A DNA stretch of 46,209 nt from positions 1 through 46,209 of the forward strand of contig JBNAVY010000015.1 of NCBI GenBank assembly GCA_049700195.1, written 5' to 3'. The translations under genes were made by a program, and so were the position numbers. Positions within the stretch are counted from its first letter, which is position 1. Each line of letters opens with the position of its first letter. Below are positions 8,026 through 15,972 of the stretch, piece by piece. The notes beneath the pieces were generated by a model. That model saw only the letters and a list, made by a program, of their open reading frames with translations. It was not told where the DNA came from and did not search any database. This DNA is from JBNAVY01 sp049700195. GTDB taxonomy: Bacteria; Bacillota; Thermoanaerobacteria; Thermoanaerobacterales; Thermoanaerobacteraceae.

Positions 8026-10497
8026 ATGATTTTAAAAGGTTTGCCAATAGATATTGATAAAGACAACTTAATAAATAGGTTTATAGATCTAAAATATGAT
8101 AACAAATTTATTAGAGAAAACATTGATGAATTATATGGTATAGCGAAAAATATTCAACATAATCGCATTTATTATGATATATTCAATATATACTCTGATA
8201 AAGAAGATAGAATTATTTTAAATGATGATTATTTTTTCCCTGATATAAGTGGTATTAAAAATTTTAAACAGTTTAATCAAGTAGTATTAGCAGTCTGCAC
8301 TTTAGGGACTGAATATGATAAGCAAGTTTCAAAGTTTTTTAAAGAAGGGCATTATTTGAAAGGTATGATGCTAGATATTATAGGTAATGAATTTTTAGAA
8401 AATCTCATTAAAAATTTTAAAAATATATTAAAGGATAATAACGAAATTAATAGATTATATATTTCTGAACCATTTTTCCCGGGAGGTACTGAGGGAGAAT
8501 ATGAAATACAAAAAGCCATATTTAATAAACTAAAAATTGATGATAAAGAATTGTATATAAATAATAGCTGTATTATTGAACCTGGGAAAAGTACATCGTT
8601 TATATTAGGGCTAAGTAATATGATTCTTCATTTAAAAAATGAAAATTTATGTGAATCTTGTGAGTTAAATAATTGCACTTACAGAAAAAATTCAAAAAGG
8701 CAATATGAAATAATTATAAATTATAAAGAAAATCAAAAAAAAATTACTGCGAACGAAGGAGAAAATCTTTTTGATGTTTTATTAAAAAATAATATTTTTG
8801 TAACTAATTTTTGTGGGGGTGCAAAAACCTGCGGTAAATGCAAAATTTCTATAAAAGGCAGTTTTAATTACTCAGAAAATGAAAAAAAATTTTTAACTGA
8901 TAATGAAATGAAAAATAACATAAAATTGGCTTGTTTTACAAGTATTGATAGCGATATGGAAATTTTTATTCCAAATGAAAATAGCGGGGAAAAAATATTG
9001 TCAGATGTATATGCAATTACAAAAAAATATAATTTTAAACCTCGAATAAAACAAAAAAACTTTTTAATTAAGAAATCTGATATGATAAATCAGAAAGATT
9101 TTGTAAGTATGATTATTGAGCAATTTAATAAAAATGTTAAAATTCCTATTAAAATATTCAAAAATATTCCAGAAACTATTAAAAATTCAAATGACAGTTT
9201 TTCTTGTTTATTAAGAAACAATGAAATTGTTTCTATTAAAAAAACAGATGATAAAAATGAGTTTTATGGAATTGCACTTGATATTGGGACAACAACACTT
9301 GTAGCATATTTATTTAATTTAAATAATGGAAATTATATGGATGTTTATTCTTCACTAAATCCTCAGAAAAACTATGGGGCTGATGTTATATCCAGAATAA
9401 ATTATACTATTTTAAATAAAGAAGGTTTAATTGATATTCAAAAAGCTATAATAAACAAAATCAATGAAATAGTCGAAGAATTTTGTAAGCGTAATTTAAT
9501 AAAACAAGAAGAAATTTTTGAAATTGTTGCAGTTGGAAATACAACAATGATTCATTTTTTATTAGGCATACCTGCTTACAGTATAGCTATTTCTCCATAC
9601 ACACCAGTATTTACCACAAAAGTTGAAGCAAAAGCGTGTTCTTTTGGCATAAATATAAATCAAGAAGGTTATATAATAACTCTTCCTTTAGTATCATCTT
9701 ATATTGGATCTGATACAATTGCAGCTATTATAGATAATAGGATGTATGAAAAAGAAGATATAAGTTTATTAATTGATATTGGAACAAATGGGGAAATGGT
9801 TTTAGGTAATAAAAATGGCTTAATAGCATGTTCTGCTGCTGCAGGTCCAGCATTTGAAGGGGCAGGTATAACATTTGGAATGGGTGCTACTGATGGTGCT
9901 ATAGATCATGTTAATTTTTCTAAAAACAAATATTATACTACAATAAACAATAGTATTCCTAAGGGCATATGTGGATCTGGGATTGTAGATTTAATAGCTG
10001 AATTAATAAAATATAAAGTTATTGATACTACTGGGAAAATATTAAAAAGGGAAGAATTAAAAGAAACCCCTTTATATATTGCTGATAAAATAACTCAATA
10101 TAATGATGAACCTGCATTTTTATTAGTAGATGAGATTTATATTACTCAAAGGGATATAAGACAGATACAATTAGCAAAAGCAGCTATAGCAGCAGGTATA
10201 AATATAATGATTTATAAAAAAGGATTAGAAATTAAAAATATTGATAAAGTATATTTAGCTGGTGGATTTGGAAATTATATAACTCCCGAAAATGCTGTAA
10301 AAATAGGTCTAATACCCGAAGAATTAAAAGAAAAAATAGTACAAACAGGAAATAGTGCAGGGAGTGGTGCAATAATGACATTACTGTCAGATGATTATTT
10401 AGAAATAGCAGAAAAGATTAAAAATATGATTGAATATATAGAACTTTCTTTTGAATCTTCATTTCAAGAGCAGTTTATCAAAGAAATCAATTTATAA
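8026..10497 (+). CDS. Corrinoid-protein reductive activator (RACo/ASKHA) fused to a MetH-type activation domain
   Basis: 823 residues with a GAGGTG site. Three parts can be read. Residues 1-205 resemble the methionine synthase B12-activation domain (VCTLGTEYDKQV near 91, LYISEPFFPGG near 145) and end in a Cys cluster, C209/C212/C217. Residues 225-316 are a 2Fe-2S ferredoxin domain with C263, C269, C272 and C303. Residues 410-810 are the ASKHA ATPase domain of RACo proteins (DUF4445), with phosphate loops ALDIGTTTL near 417 and LIDIGTNGE near 582 and LAGGFGNY near 744. RACo enzymes use ATP to re-reduce inactive cob(II)alamin. No corrinoid protein or B12 methyltransferase is encoded nearby, so the client is unknown. 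Confidence 0.85.
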   Translation: MILKGLPIDIDKDNLINRFIDLKYDNKFIRENIDELYGIAKNIQHNRIYYDIFNIYSDKEDRIILNDDYFFPDISGIKNFKQFNQVVLAVCTLGTEYDKQVSKFFKEGHYLKGMMLDIIGNEFLENLIKNFKNILKDNNEINRLYISEPFFPGGTEGEYEIQKAIFNKLKIDDKELYINNSCIIEPGKSTSFILGLSNMILHLKNENLCESCELNNCTYRKNSKRQYEIIINYKENQKKITANEGENLFDVLLKNNIFVTNFCGGAKTCGKCKISIKGSFNYSENEKKFLTDNEMKNNIKLACFTSIDSDMEIFIPNENSGEKILSDVYAITKKYNFKPRIKQKNFLIKKSDMINQKDFVSMIIEQFNKNVKIPIKIFKNIPETIKNSNDSFSCLLRNNEIVSIKKTDDKNEFYGIALDIGTTTLVAYLFNLNNGNYMDVYSSLNPQKNYGADVISRINYTILNKEGLIDIQKAIINKINEIVEEFCKRNLIKQEEIFEIVAVGNTTMIHFLLGIPAYSIAISPYTPVFTTKVEAKACSFGININQEGYIITLPLVSSYIGSDTIAAIIDNRMYEKEDISLLIDIGTNGEMVLGNKNGLIACSAAAGPAFEGAGITFGMGATDGAIDHVNFSKNKYYTTINNSIPKGICGSGIVDLIAELIKYKVIDTTGKILKREELKETPLYIADKITQYNDEPAFLLVDEIYITQRDIRQIQLAKAAIAAGINIMIYKKGLEIKNIDKVYLAGGFGNYITPENAVKIGLIPEELKEKIVQTGNSAGSGAIMTLLSDDYLEIAEKIKNMIEYIELSFESSFQEQFIKEINL

Positions 10498-10517
10498 ATA
10501 TAAAAGGATGATAATTT

Positions 10518-11042
10518 GTGAAATCAAAATTATATTTTCTAAAATTACCTCTAAAGGTTGCAAGTATTTTAATTTTATGGATTGTACTTTTTTTATTAGT
10601 ATGTAACAAATTTAAAATTAATAAATTTGATAGTTTATTTAAAATAATTCCTAAAGAAATAATACTAATAACAGGATTTGTTTTAGTTGCAATAGGGGTA
10701 GTTTGTTATGTTTTATCTTTAAAAGAAGTTGGTATTTTAGCAGCTTCAGGATTCCCTAGAAAATTAAAGATTAAAGGACCGTATAAATATGTGAGAAACC
10801 CTCTCTATGGATCCTTAATACTGGTTATACTGGGGTTTGGAATGATAATTAACAGTACTGGAATAATATTGGGTATTTTAACATGGATTTTTATATGTTT
10901 ATTACAATGCAAAGAAGAAGAAACTCAATTAAAATCGGTTTTTAAAGAAGAATATAATAGATATTTACAAAGTACACCAATGATTATACCAAATTTTAAA
11001 CTTTTGTTGGAAGATTTTATTAATAAAATAAAAAATAAATAA
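10518..11042 (+). CDS. Isoprenylcysteine carboxyl methyltransferase-like (ICMT/PEMT) membrane methyltransferase
   Basis: 174 residues from GTG with AAAGGATG upstream, 20 bp after the corrinoid reactivase gene and probably co-transcribed. Three to four hydrophobic helices (residues 11-32, 45-68, 95-135). The C-terminal family signature is present: GPYKYVRNPLYGS near residue 92 and KEEETQLKSVFKEEYNRYL near 133. Eukaryotic members methylate prenylated cysteine or phospholipids with AdoMet. Bacterial substrates are mostly unknown, probably lipids or small molecules at the membrane. Whether it works with the reactivase is open. Confidence 0.8.
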   Translation: MKSKLYFLKLPLKVASILILWIVLFLLVCNKFKINKFDSLFKIIPKEIILITGFVLVAIGVVCYVLSLKEVGILAASGFPRKLKIKGPYKYVRNPLYGSLILVILGFGMIINSTGIILGILTWIFICLLQCKEEETQLKSVFKEEYNRYLQSTPMIIPNFKLLLEDFINKIKNK

Positions 11043-11097
11043 TATTTTATAGTGATTAAAACCTTATGTTAAATTTATGTAAAGTTTTGAATTTTTA

Positions 11098-11126
11098 TTG
11101 ACAAAATAATAAATTATATTTATTCT
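11098..11126 (+). promoter_or_regulatory. Predicted promoter of pspC-like gene
   Basis: Consensus TTGACA (11098-11103), 17 bp, TATTCT (11121-11126). Confidence 0.55.
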
Positions 11127-11169
11127 ATAATAAAAGATGTTAAATAATAATAAGAGAGGATAGAAATAA

Positions 11170-11361
11170 ATGGAAAATAAATTATATCGATCCAAACAAC
11201 AAAAGCTTATAGCTGGAGTTTGCGGTGGAATAGCAAATTATTTTAAAGTAGATGTTACAATTGTAAGATTAATTTGGGCTGTAATATCTCTTTTTTGGGG
11301 AATAGGAATTGCTGCATATATAATAGCGTGGATACTAATACCAGAGGAACCTACAGAATAA
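11170..11361 (+). CDS. PspC domain protein
   Basis: 63 residues, essentially a bare PspC domain. LYRSKQQKLIAGVCGGIANYF at residues 5-25 is the family signature, followed by one hydrophobic helix ending in AWILIPEE. PspC-domain proteins are inner-membrane partners of stress-response systems in other bacteria. Stand-alone copies are common in Firmicutes and their role is poorly defined. AGAGAGGA precedes the ATG. The gene has its own promoter and is followed, without an obvious terminator, by tRNA-Leu. Confidence 0.88.
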   Translation: MENKLYRSKQQKLIAGVCGGIANYFKVDVTIVRLIWAVISLFWGIGIAAYIIAWILIPEEPTE

Positions 11362-11382
11362 TAACATAAAATAAAAAAAGTA

Positions 11383-11411
11383 TTGAAATTTATCTTTATA
11401 TGTGTTAATAT
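11383..11411 (+). promoter_or_regulatory. Predicted promoter of tRNA-Leu
   Basis: TTGAAA (11383-11388), 17 bp, TAATAT (11406-11411); a start near 11418 would give a short 5' leader before the tRNA at 11428. Confidence 0.65.
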
Positions 11412-11427
11412 ATCAAATGTAACGATT

Positions 11428-11514
11428 GCCGAAGTGGTGGAACTGGCAGACGCGCTGGACTCAAAATCCAGTGGTAGCAATACCATGTGGGTTCGATTCC
11501 CACCTTCGGCACCA
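11428..11514 (+). tRNA. tRNA-Leu (anticodon CAA)
   Basis: 87 nt including an encoded 3' CCA. The acceptor stem GCCGAAG pairs with CTTCGGC, and A is the discriminator base. The anticodon stem CTGGA/TCCAG encloses the loop CTCAAAA with anticodon CAA (reads UUG). A long variable arm (about 11504-flanked by the GGTAGCAATACC hairpin) and a GGTTCGATTCC T arm mark a class II leucine tRNA. Confidence 0.97.
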
Positions 11515-11528
11515 ATATTGATATTTAT

Positions 11529-11555
11529 AGCCGATTTTTATCGGCTTTTTGTTTT
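11529..11555 (+). terminator. Terminator after tRNA-Leu
   Basis: 7-bp stem AGCCGAT/ATCGGCT (11529-11535, 11540-11546), 4-nt T loop and a T-rich tail. Confidence 0.85.
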
Positions 11556-11695
11556 ATAAATAAAATTGAGTTAACAAACATATCTATTTATTTTTTTAAA
11601 CTATGTTGGAATTATAAAATTATGATAGAATCAAAATAAATATTTTCCTTTTTGCTTAAAATAAAGATAATGTGAATTTTAAGGTTGGTGTTTTT

Positions 11696-12934
11696 ATGGA
11701 ATTAGTTAAAAAAGACAAAAAAGAAAACGCAATTTTAGTTGGATGCATATTTAATGAACAAGATGTTGAATCTTTAGAAGAATTAAAAGAACTTGCTGAT
11801 ACTGCAGGTGCAGAAGTTGTTGGCGTTTTAACACAAAAAAGGGAATATAAAGATAGAGCATATTATATCGGCAAAGGTAAACTACAAGAGTTGAAAGAAA
11901 TAATAGATAATCAAAATATAGATTTAGTTATATTTAATGATGAATTAACAGGAATTCAATTAAAAAATATTGAAGATTTATTACAAATTAAAATAATAGA
12001 CAGAACAAATTTAATTTTAGATATATTTTCTAAAAGAGCAAAATCAAAAGAAGGAATGCTTCAAGTTGAATTGGCTCAGTTAAAATATCGACTGCCTAGG
12101 TTAACAGGTTTTGGAATAGAAATGTCTCGTTTAGGCGGTGGAATTGGGACTAGAGGTCCAGGAGAAACAAAACTTGAAACTGATAAACGACATATCAGAA
12201 GACGTATTAAAGCTATAGAACTAAAATTAGAAGAAATAAAGAGACATCGCATGCTACAAAGAGAAAGAAGAAAAAAGAACCAGGTACCCGTAGTTGCAAT
12301 TGTAGGGTATACAAATGCTGGCAAATCAACCCTTTTAAATTCTTTGACTTCTGCAGAAGTTTATATTGAAGATAAATTATTTGCTACCTTGGATCCAACA
12401 GCTAGAAAACTGATTTTACCATCTAAAAAAGAGGTAATTTTAATTGATACAGTTGGTTTTATAAGAAATCTTCCTCATGACCTTATTGAGTCTTTTAAAT
12501 CTACATTGGAAGAAGCAAAATATGCAGATTTACTTCTGCATGTAATTGATATAACAGCTTTTGATTTAGAATATAAGATAAAGGTTGTAGAAAATGTGTT
12601 ATCCGATCTTAAAGTCTTAGATAAACCAATTTTAAATGTATTTAACAAATCTGATTTATTAGAATATATACCAGAAAATAAAGGTAATAATGTTTATATT
12701 TCAGCAAAAAATAAGCTTGGACTTGATAATTTAATAAATTTAATCGAAAAAACAATATATAAAACTGTAAAAATTATAAATTTTTATTTTCCATATAAAA
12801 ATAGTAATGAATATAGATATGTTAAAGAAAAATATAAAATTTTAGAAGAATCTTTTTTAGAAGAAGGAATAAAAGTAAAGGCAGAAATAACAGAAGATAT
12901 AAATAAAAATCTAGAAACATTTATTATCTTTTAA
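11696..12934 (+). CDS. hflX: GTPase HflX, ribosome-associated
   Basis: 412 residues from the ATG at 11696; an in-frame GTG at 11672 extends the frame but the AAGGTTGG site fits the ATG. HflX binds the large ribosomal subunit and splits or rescues stalled ribosomes, using GTP. Visible are the N-terminal HflX domain (YIGKGKLQEL near residue 58, DRTNLILDIF near 104), the Gly-rich linker GGGIGTRGPGETKLE near 148 and a charged coiled coil to about 190. The G domain follows: G1 GYTNAGKST near 204, G3 DTVGF near 248, and G4 NKSD near 317. It ends 11 bp inside the convergent DUF3189 gene. Confidence 0.96.
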   Translation: MELVKKDKKENAILVGCIFNEQDVESLEELKELADTAGAEVVGVLTQKREYKDRAYYIGKGKLQELKEIIDNQNIDLVIFNDELTGIQLKNIEDLLQIKIIDRTNLILDIFSKRAKSKEGMLQVELAQLKYRLPRLTGFGIEMSRLGGGIGTRGPGETKLETDKRHIRRRIKAIELKLEEIKRHRMLQRERRKKNQVPVVAIVGYTNAGKSTLLNSLTSAEVYIEDKLFATLDPTARKLILPSKKEVILIDTVGFIRNLPHDLIESFKSTLEEAKYADLLLHVIDITAFDLEYKIKVVENVLSDLKVLDKPILNVFNKSDLLEYIPENKGNNVYISAKNKLGLDNLINLIEKTIYKTVKIINFYFPYKNSNEYRYVKEKYKILEESFLEEGIKVKAEITEDINKNLETFIIF

Positions 12935-13406
12935 CAGCATTGTACACTGCTTTTTCTTGAGCCTTTACATTTTTTACTATTTGAACAATGTTATTATAAG
13001 TTTTTTGTGTGCCATAAATAACTATTGGTCTTCCTAATACAGGTAATTTTAAGGCTATAGAAGTAAAACCTCCTATTTTCATTATCCAATTAGTAGCAGA
13101 TGTTGTATCAACTAACAGTAAACCTTCATTTGTATTAAAAAGATGATAATAAAGATCTTTTAATGCAGGTTCTATTATTTTTTTTGCTTTTTTTACCCCC
13201 ATAGTATAAATATTATTTCCATATTCGTCGATACCAATTGGTACTATATGCCCAGTGTCATTTTGACCATTTAATTTATCAAACATAGGTATTCCTTCAA
13301 TTATATCTTTAGAAGGAATAGTATCATATGGGAGTTTTCCTATGTGTATAAAAGATGCAATAACTGAAGTATGTGTACCTCCATAACAGTGATAAATAAT
13401 GTGCAT
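12924..13406 (-). CDS. DUF3189 family protein
   Basis: 160 residues; an AAGGGGA site lies just upstream of the ATG. The start MHIIYHCYGGTHTSVIA and the TVSATN/LVDTTSATN-like central segment match the DUF3189 group known from Clostridia and Bacilli. No biochemical function is established. The sequence is soluble-looking, with a Gly-rich N-terminal loop (CYGGTHTS) that could bind phosphate or a metal, and a hydrophobic core near IALKLPVLGRPIVIYG at 115-130. The gene overlaps the end of hflX by 11 bp, tail to tail, and stands alone. Confidence 0.75.
   Translation of the reverse strand: MHIIYHCYGGTHTSVIASFIHIGKLPYDTIPSKDIIEGIPMFDKLNGQNDTGHIVPIGIDEYGNNIYTMGVKKAKKIIEPALKDLYYHLFNTNEGLLLVDTTSATNWIMKIGGFTSIALKLPVLGRPIVIYGTQKTYNNIVQIVKNVKAQEKAVYNAVKR
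12936..12955 (+). terminator. Weak candidate terminator after hflX
   Basis: Imperfect hairpin AGCA-T-TG/CA-C-TGCT followed by TTTT. It lies inside the 3' end of the convergent DUF3189 gene. Stem quality is modest. Confidence 0.35.
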
Positions 13407-13584
13407 ATTTTAATCCCCTTTCTTTTATATATAATATTATTTTTTATATTAATAAAAAGTTTATACTAGAATAAAAAACCATGTATATTATTGGATTTAA
13501 CGGATATAATAAAAACATAAAAAAATATAATTTTTAAGAAGGAATTTAAGCTTTTATAAAGAATATTATAATATAAAGATAATA

Positions 13585-13601
13585 TTGTGATATAATCACA
13601 A
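13585..13601 (+). promoter_or_regulatory. Palindrome over an extended -10 promoter, candidate operator
   Basis: TTGTGAT-ATA-ATCACAA is a perfect 7-bp inverted repeat (13585-13591, 13595-13601). It contains TGATATAAT, an extended -10 (TATAAT 13591-13596), 36 bp before the Nudix-like gene. A dimeric repressor bound here would block the promoter. The half-site resembles Rex or CRP/FNR half-sites, but the spacing is one base shorter than their usual consensus. Confidence 0.5.
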
Positions 13602-13631
13602 AAAATAAAATAAAGCTTAGGGGGCTTTTAT

Positions 13632-14060
13632 ATGTTGATAAGAGATTGTTCTGGAGGAGTTGTATTCAAAGGTGACAATGTTTTTCTCCTTAAAAATGAT
13701 AAAGGAGAATGGGTGCTTCCAAAAGGTGTTATTCGAAACAATGAATTGCCTGTAGATGTTGCTATAAAAAGAGTTTGTGCCGAAACAGGTCTCAAATCTG
13801 TTGAAGTCCTATCTACTGCTGGTGAAACCAGTTATGAATTCTATTCTGTTACACGTCAACGTCCTGTGTATAATAAAATCACTTGGTATCTCATGACTAC
13901 AGATGATGAAGAATTTAATATTAGTACTGAAGATGGTTTTGTTGATGGGGGATTTTATCCTATTGATAAAGCTTTAGATTTGATTACCTATAGCCAGGAT
14001 AAATCACTTGTAAACGTTTCTTATTTTAAATATAAGACATTGACAAAGGCTCTAGCATAG
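13632..14060 (+). CDS. Nudix-fold protein with a degenerate Nudix box
   Basis: 142 residues with a GGGGG ribosome site. The N-terminal RDCSGGVVFKGDNVFLL and the following WVLPKGVI are the usual lead-in to a Nudix box at about residues 38-60. Against the consensus GX5EX7REUXEEXGU the first G and E fit, but the helix reads KRVCAETG. R, E and the first of the paired Glu are replaced by K, R and A. Since those Glu bind the catalytic metal, hydrolase activity may be reduced, changed or lost. It is monocistronic with a candidate operator upstream and a strong terminator. Confidence 0.82.
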   Translation: MLIRDCSGGVVFKGDNVFLLKNDKGEWVLPKGVIRNNELPVDVAIKRVCAETGLKSVEVLSTAGETSYEFYSVTRQRPVYNKITWYLMTTDDEEFNISTEDGFVDGGFYPIDKALDLITYSQDKSLVNVSYFKYKTLTKALA

Positions 14061-14072
14061 CATATTTATAAA

Positions 14073-14100
14073 AAATAAAGCCTAAAGGCTTTATTTTTTT
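14073..14100 (+). terminator. Terminator after the Nudix-like gene
   Basis: Perfect 10-bp stem (14073-14082 with 14087-14096), TAAA loop, T-run tail. Confidence 0.88.
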
Positions 14101-14185
14101 GGATTTATATCATATAATTTTCCAATAGTTTTTTATTACTTTTATAATATTAGTTTATTTGATATAATAGTTAAGGGGTGTTATT

Positions 14186-14836
14186 TTGGCACAGGAGAGT
14201 TATAAAACCCTTTATAAATATGCTTCTTTTGAAATAGAAATAAAAAAATCAAGATTTATTGGACATGCCAAACCTGTTTCGTGTGAATATGAAGCTATAA
14301 AATTTATTGATGAAATCAAGGCAAATAATCGTTTAGCTTCTCATAATGTATATGCATATACTATTGGTATTAATAATGAAATTCAAAGATACAATGATGA
14401 TAAAGAGCCCTCTGGTACAGCTGGATTACCTGTACTTAATGTAATAAAACTAGAAGGACTAAAAAATGTAGCAATTGTTGTTACAAGATATTTTGGAGGT
14501 ATTTTGCTGGGTACAGGAGGTCTTGCACGAGCATATTCTAAAGCTGCCAGAGGAAGTATTGAAGCTGCTGAAATTGTTGAAAAAGTACCTTTTCAAGCCA
14601 TTAATGTTATTTTTGGTTATACTTTACTTGGCAAATTACAGAATTATTTGACAAGAGAAGGGTATTTTATAAAAAATATCGATTATACAGATAAAGTTAT
14701 TATGATAGTTTATGTTGAAAAAATACATTTAAATAATTTTATAAATTTGATTAATGACTTGACTAATAAAACTGCAGAAATAAAGATTGATAAAGATGTA
14801 TACTTATTTAAAAAGGATAATTATTATATAGAATAA
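14186..14836 (+). CDS. yigZ: YigZ/IMPACT (UPF0029) family protein
   Basis: 216 residues from a TTG start with AAGGGGTG 5 nt upstream. The UPF0029 N-terminal domain has KKSRFIGHAKPV near residue 19, SHNVYAYTIG near 53 and DDKEPSGTAGLPVL near 71. It also has VVTRYFGGILLGTGGLARAYS near 97, the family's best-conserved block. Residues 140-205 form the ferredoxin-like C-terminal domain. The family is related to eukaryotic IMPACT; its bacterial role, perhaps in translation, is not settled. No terminator follows and the next small gene starts 76 bp on, so they may be co-transcribed. Confidence 0.93.
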   Translation: MAQESYKTLYKYASFEIEIKKSRFIGHAKPVSCEYEAIKFIDEIKANNRLASHNVYAYTIGINNEIQRYNDDKEPSGTAGLPVLNVIKLEGLKNVAIVVTRYFGGILLGTGGLARAYSKAARGSIEAAEIVEKVPFQAINVIFGYTLLGKLQNYLTREGYFIKNIDYTDKVIMIVYVEKIHLNNFINLINDLTNKTAEIKIDKDVYLFKKDNYYIE

Positions 14837-14912
14837 ATGACTTGAAGAAAGTATATAAATTAAATAAAGATAATTTGCGAATTGCCTGAGATTTAAGCAT
14901 GGAGGTGCCGCT

Positions 14913-15155
14913 ATGAAGTATTATAAAGTATTAATATCCTGCGGTCATGTAGGCAATTCAAAAGAAATAACAATTACAAGATACTTTAAAGCAAAAAATA
15001 TTATAGAAGCATTTGAAAGTGGAAACAGTATGCCAAGAGCTAAAAAAAAGCACTCCCACGCTGCAGTTTTACTCGTAAAGCCTATTGAGGAGAAAGAATA
15101 TATAATAGGCAAATATACTGAAAGACTAAATAAATATTTATTTAATTTAAGCTAA
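14913..15155 (+). CDS. Small protein of unknown function
   Basis: 80 residues with a good GGAGGTG site before the ATG, so it is likely translated. I do not recognise the family. It has a SCGHVGNSK segment (residues 9-17) and a basic, His-containing SMPRAKKKHSHAAV segment (residues 40-53), which could bind a metal or nucleic acid. The rest looks like a small alpha/beta fold, with no membrane segment. It lies 19 bp upstream of the CoA-binding protein gene and probably shares its mRNA. Confidence 0.6.
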   Translation: MKYYKVLISCGHVGNSKEITITRYFKAKNIIEAFESGNSMPRAKKKHSHAAVLLVKPIEEKEYIIGKYTERLNKYLFNLS

Positions 15156-15174
15156 ACTAACTGGAGGGATAAAT

Positions 15175-15585
15175 ATGGATATGGATTACAGTTATATTGA
15201 TTATGTTGAAGAAGCCATGAAGAGAAAGGTTTGGGCAGTTGTTGGAGCTACTCCAAGAGAAAATAAATTTGGTTTTCAGATTTATAAGAATTTGAAATTT
15301 AATGGTTATACAGCATATGCAGTTAATCCAAGATATAAAGAGGTAGATGGAGATATATGTTATGAATCTTTATCAAAATTGCCAGTGGTACCAGAAGTTG
15401 TAGATATGGTTGTATCTCCTTCTTTAGGAGAACCATATGTTGAAGAAGCTGCAAAATTAGGTGTAGAAATAATATGGTTTCAACCTGGGGCAGAAAGTGA
15501 AAGCCTTGTTGAAAAAGCAAAAAATCTTGGATTAAAAGTTGTTTACAATACATGCATAATGATGGAAAATGACAGAAGAAAGTAA
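15175..15585 (+). CDS. CoA-binding domain protein (YccU-like)
   Basis: 136 residues forming a single CoA_binding_2 Rossmann domain. WAVVGATPRENKFGFQIYKN near residue 18 is the nucleotide-binding loop; later come AYAVNPRY near 44, VDMVVSP near 75, VEIIWFQPGAES near 98 and a final YNTCIMMEN. The family binds CoA in crystal structures and has no firm enzymatic role. GGAGGG precedes the ATG. A terminator begins in its stop codon, ending the probable three-gene unit with yigZ and the small unknown gene. Confidence 0.9.
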   Translation: MDMDYSYIDYVEEAMKRKVWAVVGATPRENKFGFQIYKNLKFNGYTAYAVNPRYKEVDGDICYESLSKLPVVPEVVDMVVSPSLGEPYVEEAAKLGVEIIWFQPGAESESLVEKAKNLGLKVVYNTCIMMENDRRK

Positions 15586-15607
15586 AAGGGGAGATTATTC
15601 CCCTTTT
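15584..15607. terminator. Bidirectional terminator
   Basis: Perfect 9-bp stem (15584-15592 with 15599-15607), 6-nt loop, A run on the left and T run on the right, between the convergent CoA-binding and permease genes; it overlaps the stop codon of the former. Confidence 0.8.
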
Positions 15608-15612
15608 AAAGT

Positions 15613-15972
15613 TTATACATGTTTTTTTGATATAATTTCGTAAATTCCTATAATTATTAGAAAAATTGAAAATAATTTTTTAAGATTTATAGCATTCATA
15701 TATATAGATAGATATGAACCTATTATACTTCCTAATATTCCTGAAATAACTATGTAAAATGTAAATTTATAAATTATTTTTTTATTTTTTATATAATAAA
15801 AAAGAGCAATAATTGCCGCANNNNNNNNNNTAAAGGAAAGTAAATTAATGCTTTGTGCTAAGTGCTGTTCGATTCCTGCAAAAATTGTTAAGGCAGGAAT
15901 CAAAATTGTTCCTCCTCCTAATCCCATGCCACCTATTATTCCTGATAAAATACCAATAAAAAATAATTTCAT
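15613..15972 (-). CDS. TauE/SafE family half-size permease subunit (second gene, with assembly gap)
   Basis: About 119 residues, start ATG at 15972 overlapping the stop of the upstream gene by one base (TAATG), so translation is coupled. It contains GILSGIIGGMGLGGGTILIP at residues 6-25, the TauE/SafE repeat signature, and about four helices. Typical TauE/SafE exporters of sulfite or organosulfonates are about 250 residues with two such repeats. Here each repeat is a separate gene, so a heterodimer is likely. The coding sequence is interrupted by 10 N (15821-15830) after the SINLLSF segment; the frame is open on both sides. Confidence 0.8.
   Translation of the reverse strand: MKLFFIGILSGIIGGMGLGGGTILIPALTIFAGIEQHLAQSINLLSFXXXXAAIIALFYYIKNKKIIYKFTFYIVISGILGSIIGSYLSIYMNAINLKKLFSIFLIIIGIYEIISKKHV
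15821..15830. other. Assembly gap (10 N)
   Basis: Ten N inside the second TauE/SafE gene. The reading frame continues in the same phase across it, so the missing sequence is either 10 bases or differs from that by a multiple of three, if the gene is intact. Confidence 0.99.

Noticed and set aside
11238..11486. 82-codon minus-strand open frame over pspC and tRNA-Leu
   Set aside because: It runs antisense through the tRNA gene and pspC and has no recognisable protein features.
11672..11695. GTG start extending HflX by 8 residues
   Set aside because: The ribosome-site-like AAGGTTGG lies between this GTG and the ATG at 11696, so initiation at the ATG is more likely.
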